Origin: Amycolatopsis sulphurea
Lineage (GTDB): Bacteria > Actinomycetota > Actinomycetes > Mycobacteriales > Pseudonocardiaceae
DNA: 64,000 bases
Reading direction: 5' to 3'
Assembly: GCF_002564045.1 (NCBI RefSeq)
Contig: NZ_PDJK01000002.1
Coordinates: 248,001 to 312,000, forward strand
The notes beneath the pieces were generated by a model. The model saw only the letters and a program-made list of their open reading frames with translations. It ran no database searches and was not told where the DNA came from. This document shows, piece after piece, positions 37,653 through 45,010 of the stretch. Every line of letters starts with the position of its first letter. Positions within the stretch are counted from its first letter, which is position 1. A program made the position numbers and the translations under genes.

Positions 37653-38360
37653 ATGCGTTTGGCTAGGACGGTGGCGGTGGTCGTCGGGGCTGCGGCCGCG
37701 CTGGGTCTCGGGGTGTCGGCGCCGGCCGCCGCGGACGAACCGATGATCATCGGCGGGACCACAGTGGACTCCGCACCCTGGGGCGCGCAGGTGTTCTGGG
37801 ACGACCAGACCGAATACGGCGGTTTCGCGTGCTCCGGCACGATCGTCGCCTCGCAGTGGGTGCTCACCGCGCAGCACTGCCTGAACAAGCCCGGCATGCA
37901 CGTCAAGGTCGGCGATGTCGCGCTGGGCAAGGGCAAAGAGGTCGCCGTGGACCAGCAGCAGGCCTCGCCGAACGGCGACATCGCCCTGCTGCATCTCAAG
38001 TCCGCCGTGGACACCACGTTCATGAAGCTCGCCGACGCCGATCCGGACAACGGTGCCACCAACCAGATCTACGGCTGGGGCCGCGTCCAGGGCAACAGCC
38101 CGCCCTCGGACACCCTCAAGACCGCGGACGTGAAGGTGACCGGCGACAGCACGGATGCCTTCGACGGCAAGGCGATCGCCAGCAAGGGCGTGACCGGCTC
38201 CTCCTGGCACGGGGATTCGGGCGGCCCCCAGCTGTCCGACGGCGTCCAGGTCGGCGTGTGCTCGACCGGCGTGAACTCCGGCAGCGACAAGAACGGGACA
38301 CAGAACTACGCCAGCGTGGCGAACAGCCGCGACTGGATCAAGAAGACCGCAGGAGTCTGA
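37653..38360 (+). CDS. Secreted trypsin-like serine protease (S1 family)
   Basis: 235 residues with a signal peptide (MRLARTVAVVVGAAAALGLG, cleavage after AAAD-like APAAADEP), the typical mature start IIGGTTV, catalytic His in LTAQHC, Asp in NGDIALL and Ser in WHGDSGGP. Disulfide-forming Cys pairs surround the active site. The ribosome site is GGAAGGA. Placed after eccC and followed by a strong terminator, it is its own unit. It could process surface or T7SS products now that the locus mycosin lacks a triad; that link is inference. Confidence 0.93.
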   Translation: MRLARTVAVVVGAAAALGLGVSAPAAADEPMIIGGTTVDSAPWGAQVFWDDQTEYGGFACSGTIVASQWVLTAQHCLNKPGMHVKVGDVALGKGKEVAVDQQQASPNGDIALLHLKSAVDTTFMKLADADPDNGATNQIYGWGRVQGNSPPSDTLKTADVKVTGDSTDAFDGKAIASKGVTGSSWHGDSGGPQLSDGVQVGVCSTGVNSGSDKNGTQNYASVANSRDWIKKTAGV

Positions 38361-38383
38361 GCCACCGGTCCCCACCGGGTGGG

Positions 38384-38427
38384 GCCCGCCCGTCGTACCG
38401 GGATGCCGGTACGACGGGCGGGCTTTT
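38384..38427 (+). terminator. Intrinsic terminator after the protease gene
   Basis: A perfect 16-bp stem, GCCCGCCCGTCGTACC (38384-38399) and its complement (38408-38423), with an 8-nt loop, followed by TTTT. It begins 24 nt after the protease stop. Confidence 0.92.
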
Positions 38428-38450
38428 CGTGCCCGGCTGCGCTCACCCGG

Positions 38451-38648
38451 CCTGCCATCTCGATCTATTGCGCCCGGCAACGGACGATGCGGCGGTGCTC
38501 GAAACGCGCGACCACCTCGTGGGTGTGCCGCCGGACCTGTCTCGGGTCTGTGAAGGGGCCCTTCACAGACTCAGAGTCCGTGAAGGGCCCCTTCACAGAC
38601 CTCCGCAATCTGCGCAGGGCCCCTCACGCCGACTTTGCCGACACCCTG
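38451..38648. mobile_element. MITE-like element, copy 5, one end lost
   Basis: The right end is the terminal inverted repeat (complement of CAGGGTGTCGGCAAAGTCGG, ending 38648), and the centre holds the GTGAAGGGGCCCTTCAC palindrome (about 38549-38597). The left arm matches the 58-kb copy (GGGCGCAAT, GATCGAGATGGCAGG, GGTCGCGCG, GACAGGTCCGG, reversed) up to about 38451, then similarity ends without a terminal repeat. The right end abuts a truncated membrane gene. Confidence 0.75.
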
Positions 38649-38808
38649 GCGGTGCGTTGACGAGCGTGCGATGATCAACAAGCAAACCCACCGCCGACAC
38701 CACCAGCAGCAGCGCCATCGCCGCGGCGAGCACGACCAAAGGTCGGTGCAGCCCGCGAAGAGCGGTTCCCCAGTTACTGGTCCGACCAAAAAGCAGGCCG
38801 ACCCCCAC
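38649..38808 (-). pseudogene. Truncated membrane protein gene, cut by the MITE-like element
   Basis: GTG 38808 opens VGVGLLFGRTSNWGTALRGL, then HRPLVVLAAAMALLLVVSAV and GLLVDHRTLVNAP, one membrane helix, then runs into the element end. The motif HRPL...VDDRxLVNAPxWxKP is the usual start of a multi-helix actinobacterial membrane family, so ~100 or more C-terminal residues are missing. Their absence beyond the element means a deletion accompanied or followed the insertion. Confidence 0.6.
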
Positions 38809-39010
38809 CCGGCACGTAACCGTTGCTACGAAGCCATTAGGCCGTGACTGTGGTCGGATTAGTAATGATCGGCACAGTATTCATGGCTGCCAGCGTCGCG
38901 TCTGACCGCCTTTGCAGGCACTGGTGCGCACCGCCCCGTCCCCGGTGGGGCACGCCCTACCCGCGGGATGTCGGCAATAGTGCCGTCACCACGACCGGCA
39001 GTTGTGCCGT

Positions 39011-39038
39011 TTGACCGCACCGCCACCTTTTCTAGCGT
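39011..39038 (+). promoter_or_regulatory. Promoter of the WXG/PPE operon
   Basis: TTGACC (39011-39016), 16 bp, then TAGCGT (39033-39038), a good housekeeping-type promoter about 78 nt before the first Esx start. It heads the plus-strand run 39116-41949 and gives a short leader with an AAGGGAGG ribosome site. From 38809 to here I see no gene. Confidence 0.6.
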
Positions 39039-39115
39039 GACATTCACCCCGCGCGGACCGGGCCGAACCCGCCGTGCACCAGGATTTCCACGAGAGGGAA
39101 GGGAGGTGGCCGGTC

Positions 39116-39457
39116 GTGTCCAGTCCGGGCTTCCAGTCGGATTCCGCCGCCATGACGCGCGCCGTCCAGGGCTTCGAGGAGACCGCGTCCAGCGCCAAGA
39201 CCACCATGGCCAGCCTCGAATCCGAGCTGGCGGAGACGCTGCGCAACTACCAGGGCGACCAGGCGGTGGCGTTCTGGGGCCTGCACCGCCGGCTGCAGGA
39301 GAAGATGACCGACGCGGTGCGCGAGCTCGACACCATGTCGCAGCTGGTGCACACCAGCCACACCACCTACCACGCCGGTGACTCCGACGTGCACCAGAGC
39401 TTCCAGAGCGTCAGCCACACCGCCGAGGGTTCCGTGATCCCTCGCCTCAACCCCTGA
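39116..39457 (+). CDS. WXG100/Esx-family protein 1
   Basis: 113 residues from GTG 39116 (VSSPGFQSDSAAM), ribosome site AAGGGAGGTGG. It predicts a helix-turn-helix hairpin with the turn at LRNYQGDQAVAF, i.e. Y-Q-G in place of W-x-G, and a C-terminal helix of EsxA/B type. Such proteins are secreted as heterodimers; the next gene, 22 nt on, is the obvious partner. The tail is ..SVIPRLNP. Confidence 0.82.
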   Translation: MSSPGFQSDSAAMTRAVQGFEETASSAKTTMASLESELAETLRNYQGDQAVAFWGLHRRLQEKMTDAVRELDTMSQLVHTSHTTYHAGDSDVHQSFQSVSHTAEGSVIPRLNP

Positions 39458-39479
39458 GACCGCGAGAGGACCCGAGAAA

Positions 39480-39779
39480 ATGGCTGAAGTCGTCGAAATC
39501 AGTTTCGCCGCCCTGCAGCACGGTTCGGCGTCGCTGGCCGCCAAGGCCAAGGCGCTGACCACGCAGCTGGAGCAGCTGCACCAGAACCTGCAGCCGATCA
39601 CCCAGACCTGGTACGCCTCGGGCAGCTCCGCCGGCGAGGCCGCCCGCGCCTCGGAGACCCGGCTGCGCCAGGCCACCGCCGAGATCGTCGCGATCATCGC
39701 GCAGTTCGGCACCAAGGTCGGCGACGCCCACGATCTCCAGGCCCAGCTGGAGAACCGGAATCAGGGTCTGTTCGCCTGA
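39480..39779 (+). CDS. WXG100/Esx-family protein 2
   Basis: 99 residues, hairpin of two helices with the turn at ITQTWYASGSSAGEAA, so Trp is kept but the WxG is expanded to W-Y-A-S-G. ATG 39480 follows GAGAGGACC. As the second of a tandem Esx pair it is predicted to form a 1:1 complex with the 39116 product for export by the adjacent system. Its own short C-terminal tail (ENRNQGLFA) lacks a clear YxxxD/E signal. Confidence 0.85.
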   Translation: MAEVVEISFAALQHGSASLAAKAKALTTQLEQLHQNLQPITQTWYASGSSAGEAARASETRLRQATAEIVAIIAQFGTKVGDAHDLQAQLENRNQGLFA

Positions 39780-39869
39780 CCCGGCTCCGCCGTCGGCCTG
39801 CCGGTGCGGGACACGCACCGGCAGGCCGGCTTTCCCGCGTCCCGGCCGCACGAGAGGGGTCCCCGACCG

Positions 39870-40268
39870 ATGCCCGACCAGTCGTACTACGTCCATCTGG
39901 ACTCGTTGAAGGACTTCGTCCGCGAGCTGGAGACGCAGATCCACGCGATGTCCCAGCCGAACGACTTCCTGCGCACCCTCGGCGAGCACCCGCTGCTGTT
40001 CGGGGAGTTCGGCGAGGCGGGCTCGCTCGCCGACGCGCACCGCGCGGCGGTCGCCGAAATGCAAGGCCTGCTCGACCAGGTCCGCGGGGCGATCACCTTC
40101 GCGCAGGAAGTGACCACCACCGTCGCCGACGGTTACGAGCAGGCCGACCAGTCGGTGGCCGGCGACCTGCACCGGTCCGGCAGTGCGGCCGGGCTGCTCG
40201 ATCCGCTGTTGTCGTTGCTGGGGCTGGGCTCCGGCACCTCCGCGGGCCAAGGAGGCAAGGGCGCATGA
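39870..40268 (+). CDS. WXG-like T7SS-associated protein, 132 residues
   Basis: ATG 39870 (MPDQSYYVHLDSLKDFVREL), ribosome site GAGAGGGG. Predominantly helical (HRAAVAEMQGLLDQVRGAI; TTVADGYEQADQSVAGDLHR), comparable to PE/EspC-type helices, with a hydrophobic Gly-rich tail (LLDPLLSLLGLGSGTSAGQG). The YEQAD stretch resembles a YxxxD export signal. It overlaps the PPE-like gene by 4 nt (ATGA), the arrangement of a PE-PPE pair, so a heterodimer is plausible. Confidence 0.65.
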   Translation: MPDQSYYVHLDSLKDFVRELETQIHAMSQPNDFLRTLGEHPLLFGEFGEAGSLADAHRAAVAEMQGLLDQVRGAITFAQEVTTTVADGYEQADQSVAGDLHRSGSAAGLLDPLLSLLGLGSGTSAGQGGKGA

Positions 40269-41566
40269 ACGGGCCCCGCACCAACTTCGGCGCCTTCACC
40301 CACCAGCAGCTCTACGCGATGCTGCAGGCCGGCGACCCGAGCACCGCCCGCGAAGCCGCCGAGCAGTGGGAGTCCACCGCGCGCGGGCTGCACGATCAGG
40401 CCGAGAACCTGTCCCACCAGCTGAGCGGATTCTCCGGCTCCTGGACCGGCGGCGCGGCCGATCAGTACCACCACATGATCACCGATCTGGTCGGCGGGAT
40501 CCGCAAGGTCGCGGTCACCGCACAGGGCATGCGAGACCTGCTCGAAGATGCTTCCGACGCCCTGGTGCGGGCGAAGGCGGAAATGCCGCCACCCGTCGCG
40601 GTGCCGGACGTTTCGCCCGCCGAAGTATCCCTGGCGGTCAACCCGCCGACGCTGCCCGCGGACTGCCCGCCGGCCACCGTGCTCGCCGCCGCTCAGCTAC
40701 GGCAGCAGGCGATCGCGAAGGTCGAAGCGCAGCAGCAGGCCGCGAACGCCGCCGGTTCGGCACACGCGAAGGCGATCGTCGTGATGGAGAACCTTGCGAC
40801 GAACTACACCACGGCCGAGGACTCGATCCCGGTCTCCCCCAACGCCGCCACCCCGCCGTCCGCCCCGTCCGCCGGTGGTGGCGGCGCTTCGGGCGGGGGT
40901 GCCGTGATCGGCGGCACGACGGGCGGCACCGTCGTCGGGACTCCGGGCGCCGCACATCCGCTGCCCGCCGGTGGCAGCGCACCGTCCACTCCGGACACTT
41001 CCGCACCGTCCACTTCGGGCAGCCCGTTGTTCGGGAACATGTTCACCGCCGGGCTGGCCGCGGCCTCCGCGGCGGCGTTCGGGCGGTTCGGCTCGATCAT
41101 GCCTCGGGTGCCGGGCTGGGCGGGCGGGAAACCGGCGGACGACAAGGACAAGAAGGAAGAGCCGCCGGGCACCAAGCTCGGGGGCGGCGGCGGTGCGAGT
41201 ATCGCGGGCGGGACCGGTGGTGGCATCCCGATCGGCGGCGGGGAGGCTCCGTCGCTCGGCGGAGGTCTCCCGTTCGGCGGCGGGTTCAGCGGACCGGGCC
41301 AGGCGCCCGCCGCGCATTCCGGACTCGCCGGGGACGCCGGCTCGAACGTCCTCAGTGGGCTGGCCGGCGGCGCGGCCGGGGCCGCGGGCGCGGCGGCCAA
41401 GAGCGCGATGCCGATGATGCCCATGATGCCGATGGGTATGGGGGCCGGCGGCGATCTCGGGTCCGGGCGGCGTATCCCGGCCTGGCTGGTGGAGACCGAG
41501 AACGTCTGGGGCCAGCAGGCGCCGGTGGCGCCGTCGGTGATCGGTGAAGAGCCGGACGTCTCCTGA
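40265..41566 (+). CDS. PPE-like T7SS substrate protein
   Basis: 433 residues. Residues ~1-185 form a long helical domain with the W-x-G turn in GFSGSWTGGAADQYHHMI, comparable to PPE/WXG proteins. Residues ~195-400 are Gly/Ala/Pro/Ser-rich with a hydrophobic stretch (NMFTAGLAAASAAAFGRFG) and a KDKKEE cluster. The last ~35 residues carry RRIPAWLVETENVWG, a C-terminal signature seen in actinobacterial T7SS proteins. It is coupled to the preceding WXG-like gene. Confidence 0.72.
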   Translation: MNGPRTNFGAFTHQQLYAMLQAGDPSTAREAAEQWESTARGLHDQAENLSHQLSGFSGSWTGGAADQYHHMITDLVGGIRKVAVTAQGMRDLLEDASDALVRAKAEMPPPVAVPDVSPAEVSLAVNPPTLPADCPPATVLAAAQLRQQAIAKVEAQQQAANAAGSAHAKAIVVMENLATNYTTAEDSIPVSPNAATPPSAPSAGGGGASGGGAVIGGTTGGTVVGTPGAAHPLPAGGSAPSTPDTSAPSTSGSPLFGNMFTAGLAAASAAAFGRFGSIMPRVPGWAGGKPADDKDKKEEPPGTKLGGGGGASIAGGTGGGIPIGGGEAPSLGGGLPFGGGFSGPGQAPAAHSGLAGDAGSNVLSGLAGGAAGAAGAAAKSAMPMMPMMPMGMGAGGDLGSGRRIPAWLVETENVWGQQAPVAPSVIGEEPDVS

Positions 41567-41580
41567 CCGGAAGGACCGCT

Positions 41581-41949
41581 GTGCAGGATGGTTACCGGGT
41601 CGCCCCGGCGAAACTGGACACGGCGGCGGCCGAGCTGGATGCTCGGGCCGGCGTCCTCCGTGCCACGCAGCAGGCGGTGGCGGGCGAGAAGGTGCCCGCC
41701 ACCGCCTTCGGCGAGGTCCCCTCGGCCGGGGCCGCCGCGAAGACCCTGGCCGAGACCCGGTCCGGGATCGCGTCCGGAATCGCCACGCAAACGCAACGGG
41801 CACAACGACTTCGAGACGGTCTCGTCGCCTCCGCGGCCGGGTATCGCCGGGCCGACGAGCAAGTGGCCGGGATGTATCGCGCGCTGCTGCCGGAGGGCTC
41901 GGATGGCCGCATCGTGACCGGCCGCCACCTTGACATCCCAGCGCCGTGA
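41581..41949 (+). CDS. EspC/DUF2580-like T7SS protein
   Basis: 122 residues from GTG 41581 (VQDGYRVAPAKLDTAAAELD), ribosome site GGAAGGA. The helix VAPAKLDTAAAELDARAGVL, a loop around FGEVPSAGAAAKTLAETRSG, and the helix GLVASAAGYRRADEQVAGMY match the EspC-like type VII secretion target family; YRRADE fits the YxxxD/E export signal. It ends the plus-strand operon, 8 nt before a perfect palindrome. Confidence 0.72.
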   Translation: MQDGYRVAPAKLDTAAAELDARAGVLRATQQAVAGEKVPATAFGEVPSAGAAAKTLAETRSGIASGIATQTQRAQRLRDGLVASAAGYRRADEQVAGMYRALLPEGSDGRIVTGRHLDIPAP

Positions 41950-41957
41950 CCAAACCA

Positions 41958-41977
41958 GACCACAGTGCACTGTGGTC
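41958..41977. terminator. Perfect 20-bp palindrome after the T7SS substrate operon
   Basis: GACCACAGTGCACTGTGGTC begins 9 nt after the stop of the EspC-like gene. As RNA it is a hairpin without a T-tract, a form common at actinobacterial gene ends; as DNA it could be a dimeric operator. Its 14-bp core CACAGTGCACTGTG recurs at 42227-42240 inside the next gene. Confidence 0.5.
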
Positions 41978-42144
41978 AGTCAAGGCGAACCGGCCCACCG
42001 CCCCGCCACGATGACCACCGGCAGAACACCCACCCGAACGGCCGCACCCGCCGCATCACCCCAGCCGGCCTGACCAACCCGCCACCCGGTGCATCCCGAA
42101 CTGCAACCCCGCACCACCGAGCAGCCGATCCCCCGGAGCGCATC

Positions 42145-42516
42145 TTGACGCACGACCACCTCGACACCCTGTCCACCGAGCTGACCGAGGTGATCGACCG
42201 TATCGCCACCGTGTTCGGCCCGGTCGCACAGTGCACTGTGGACGGTGAGCAGGACTGCGACCCGGCGAACCCCGGGCACCTGACCTGCCGCAACTACGGA
42301 GTCCGCCTGGAGTCCTCCCCCGCGGCGGAGCAGCGGCCGGCCGAAACCGTGCGGTCCATGCTCGAAAAGACCGGCTGGCAGGCCCACGACCGGACCACCG
42401 CACGCGAAATGATCGCCCGGTTCTCCCGCGACGGCGCCGATCTCGCCGTGCACGTTGCCCGCACCGAGGGCAGCGTCGCGATCATCGGCTCCACGCGCTG
42501 CCTGCCGACAGCCTGA
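42145..42516 (+). CDS. Hypothetical protein, 123 residues, near mycP
   Basis: A TTG start at 42145 with GGAG 8 nt upstream gives LTHDHLDTLSTELTEVIDRI, a soluble protein with three Cys-containing segments (AQCTVDGEQDCDPANPGHLT and CRNYGVRLESS) and a C-terminal TEGSVAIIGSTRCLPTA. The segment AxTVRSMLEKTGWQ resembles small LppA-like proteins, but no lipobox is present. No better ATG/GTG exists nearby. It converges with mycP. Function unknown. Confidence 0.5.
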   Translation: MTHDHLDTLSTELTEVIDRIATVFGPVAQCTVDGEQDCDPANPGHLTCRNYGVRLESSPAAEQRPAETVRSMLEKTGWQAHDRTTAREMIARFSRDGADLAVHVARTEGSVAIIGSTRCLPTA

Positions 42517-42900
42517 CCGGCTCAGGAACCGAACCGCGACGGACGCCAACCCCGAGCCCGACCCCGCCGGAACGCAACCACCCCAACACCCGCCGCAACA
42601 ACCCCCACCCAACGCAATCAACCCCACCGCACGCACGATCACTTTCCGGCCGGACCGCTGCAGCGACAGCCGGGACAGCCGCCGACTGCAGAGAAAACAC
42701 GACAGCCTGACCGGCTCAGGAACCGAACCGCGACGGACGCCAACCCCGCATCCGGCCCCGCCGGAACGCAACCACCCCAACACCCGCCGCAATCGCCACA
42801 ACAACCCCGCCTAACGCAATCAACCCCGCCACACGGTCACCTTCCGACCGCGCCGCAGCAGCGGCCGGGACAACCGCGGGCTGCGGCGAAGACACGACAG
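42509..42900. repeat. Tandem duplication of the mycP 3' end
   Basis: 42509-42700 and 42701-42900 are diverged direct copies; both begin GACAGCCTGACCGGCTCAGG and share AACCGAACCGCGACGGACGC and GGAACGCAACCACCCCAACA. The second copy is the real 3' end of mycP, with its membrane anchor. The first still reads SLQSAAVPAVAAAVRPESDR on the minus strand, parallel to SPQPAVVPAAAAARSEGDR of MycP, then loses frame. Confidence 0.85.
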
Positions 42901-43879
42901 CCTCGCCGGGACCGGCCGCGGTGGCCGGAAGTGCCGAGGTCACCGCTGCGTAGGCGTCGACCACACCCCAGCCGAGGCGCGGATCACGGGTGCCGGACGG
43001 CGGGCGGGACGCGGTCAGCGTCAGCCGGTGCACGATCTGGTCGCCGGTCAGCTCCGGATGAGCGGCCCGGACCAGCGCGGCCGCGCCGGCGACGTAAGCC
43101 GCGGCCAGCCCGGGATCGGTCACCGGCCAGCGGTGCGCGACCGCGCCACCGCCACCGGCGGAAGTACTCACCAGATCCGCGCCCGGAGCGGCGATACCGA
43201 GGTAATCACCGGCCTCCGTCTGCACTGGAGCGCCCTTTTCGTTGACAGAACCCACTGCCAGCACACCGGACGACGCCGTGGGATACGTGTGCGCGCCCTT
43301 TTCCGTGGCCGCGGCAGCGGAGATCAGCACCGCGCCACGCGCCCGAGCGTGGCCGACCGCCGCGTCGAGAGCCGGGCTGTCCGCGCCGGCGGGGACAGCC
43401 ACCAGCAGCACTCCGGCACCGCGGTCGAGAGCCGTCTCCACCGCGCCGGCCAGCGCGTTCGGGTCGCCACCGTGATCGTTCGCCGAGCCCTCGGTGTAGC
43501 GCAGCGGCAGAATCCTCGCCCCCGGCGCGACTCCGGCGAACGTGCTCGTACTGTCCGGCTGAGCAGCGACGATGCCCGCCGCGATGGTGCCACGGCCGTC
43601 GCAGTCGCTGTCCGCGGTGCCCGCGCCGCCGAGCACCTGCCCGGGCGCGAACTGCCCGTTGGCCCGGTCGACACCGGTGCCGAGCACCGCCACCACCTGG
43701 CCTTCCCCGCGGGTGAACGGCCACAGCCGGGGCGGATCGAGCAACCGCTGGCCCCAGGGCACCGCACCGGTGTAGGTGCCGGACGGATTCGCGCAGCCGG
43801 CCGCACCGGCGGGCGCGGCGAGCGACGGCAGGCCCAGCGCGACCAGCCCGGCCACCGCCGCGGCAGCGACTACCCGCAC
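42716..43879 (-). CDS. mycP: Mycosin-type subtilase with all catalytic residues replaced
   Basis: 387 residues: signal peptide (MRVVAAAAVAGLVALGLPSL, then AAPAGA), subtilase-fold domain, C-terminal membrane helix (AGLIALGGVVVAIAAGVGVV, then AFRR). Mycosins are core ESX subunits. The fold landmarks align but the triad is gone: family AVIDTGV is AVLGTGV (Asp to Gly67), DGHGT is DGRGT (His to Arg96), GTSFAAPYVAG is DPGLAAAYVAG (Ser to Gly257); the oxyanion Asn also reads Ala. The frame is intact, arguing for a retained structural role rather than decay. Confidence 0.88.
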   Translation of the reverse strand: MRVVAAAAVAGLVALGLPSLAAPAGAAGCANPSGTYTGAVPWGQRLLDPPRLWPFTRGEGQVVAVLGTGVDRANGQFAPGQVLGGAGTADSDCDGRGTIAAGIVAAQPDSTSTFAGVAPGARILPLRYTEGSANDHGGDPNALAGAVETALDRGAGVLLVAVPAGADSPALDAAVGHARARGAVLISAAAATEKGAHTYPTASSGVLAVGSVNEKGAPVQTEAGDYLGIAAPGADLVSTSAGGGGAVAHRWPVTDPGLAAAYVAGAAALVRAAHPELTGDQIVHRLTLTASRPPSGTRDPRLGWGVVDAYAAVTSALPATAAGPGEAVVSSPQPAVVPAAAAARSEGDRVAGLIALGGVVVAIAAGVGVVAFRRGRMRGWRPSRFGS

Positions 43880-43951
43880 CCGGCCCCCTCCCCGTGGATT
43901 CCCTTGCCCGACAGGAAGATCCTAGTCGAGCGGACGCCACGGCGACAGGGC

Positions 43952-44851
43952 TTACCGCAAGTCCATCCCCAGGTCCAGCGCCGGTGCGGAATGCGTCAGC
44001 GCACCCACCGAGAGATAGTCCACTCCGGACTCAGCGTACGCCCGCGCCCGGTCCAGCGTCAGCCCGCCGGAGGATTCCAGCCGGGTGTCCGGCGCGACCT
44101 CGCCACGGCGTGCCACCGCTTTCGCGCACTGCTCCGGGGTGAAGTTGTCGAGCAGCACCTCGTCCGCACCCGCGGCGAGCGCTTCTTCCAGCTGGTCCAG
44201 GTTGTCGACCTCGACCTCGCACGGCAGCTTCGGCGCCTGCTCGCGGGCAGCGGCCAGCGCCGCGGTGACCGAACCGGCCGCGACGACGTGATTGTCCTTG
44301 ATCAGCACGGCATCGCCGAGCCCCATCCGGTGGTTCACCCCGCCGCCACGGCGGACCGCGTACTTCTGCAGCAACCGCAGTCCCGGCGTGGTCTTGCGCG
44401 AATCCCGCACCGCCGTACCGGTTCCCTCGATCGCGTCCACCCACGCCGCGGTCGCGGTCGCGACCCCGGACAGCTGACAGAGCAGGTTGAGCGCGGTGCG
44501 CTCCGCGGTGAGCAACCCCCGCACCGGGCCACGCACGACCAGCACCGGCTCCCCCGCAGCCGGCCGCGAGCCGTCTTCGCGGCTGGACACCACCTCGTAA
44601 TCCGCCCCGAGCACGGCGTCGAACACCGCCCGCGCCACCGGGACCCCGGCAACGACCCCGGCGACCCGCGGGGTCAGCTCCGCCACGGCCCGCGCGCCCT
44701 CCGGCACGGTCGAGGCCGTGGTGGCGTCCGGCCCGTAGCGGAGATCCTCCGCCAGCGCCGTGATGACCACCCGGCGCACGTCGGCGACCTCAAGCCCGGC
44801 CGCGGTCAACGTTCGCATCACCGCGTCGGAAAGCGGGAACAGCTCAGTCAT
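43952..44851 (-). CDS. nadC: Quinolinate phosphoribosyltransferase
   Basis: Converts quinolinate and PRPP to nicotinate mononucleotide. 299 residues with TTASTVPEGARA, ERTALNLLCQLSGVATAT, the substrate-binding DSRKTTPGLRLLQKYAVRRGGG then NHRMGLGDAVLIKDNHV, and EVEVDNLDQ with LESSGGLTL. ATG 44851 overlaps the stop of a duplicated nadB tail fragment (ATGA). Third gene of nadA-nadB-nadC. Confidence 0.97.
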   Translation of the reverse strand: MTELFPLSDAVMRTLTAAGLEVADVRRVVITALAEDLRYGPDATTASTVPEGARAVAELTPRVAGVVAGVPVARAVFDAVLGADYEVVSSREDGSRPAAGEPVLVVRGPVRGLLTAERTALNLLCQLSGVATATAAWVDAIEGTGTAVRDSRKTTPGLRLLQKYAVRRGGGVNHRMGLGDAVLIKDNHVVAAGSVTAALAAAREQAPKLPCEVEVDNLDQLEEALAAGADEVLLDNFTPEQCAKAVARRGEVAPDTRLESSGGLTLDRARAYAESGVDYLSVGALTHSAPALDLGMDLR

Positions 44852-45010
44852 GCAACCCCTTCCAAGGAGATCGGATCAACCGGCACGGACCGGCCGGGCT
44901 ATCCCGGGCAGACGAACCACGGAGCCCACCGGAGAACGGGACCAGGCCCGTCATGCCACGCCTTCCAGCGAAATCGGCTCGGCCAGCACCGGCTGGCCGG
45001 ACGGACTCAG
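44848..45010. repeat. Tandem duplication of the nadB 3' end
   Basis: The end of nadB (…[15 protein letters not shown] stop, 44951-45010) is repeated, diverged, about 104 bp further on at 44848-44905. On the minus strand the second copy reads [12 protein letters not shown] then TGA, and that TGA overlaps the nadC ATG. This suggests nadB and nadC once overlapped directly and a tandem duplication pushed them apart. Confidence 0.8.

Noticed and set aside
38571..38660. ORFs through the palindromic elements giving [19 protein letters not shown] peptides at several loci
   Set aside because: The same peptide arises wherever the palindrome is read; it is repeat DNA, not a gene family.
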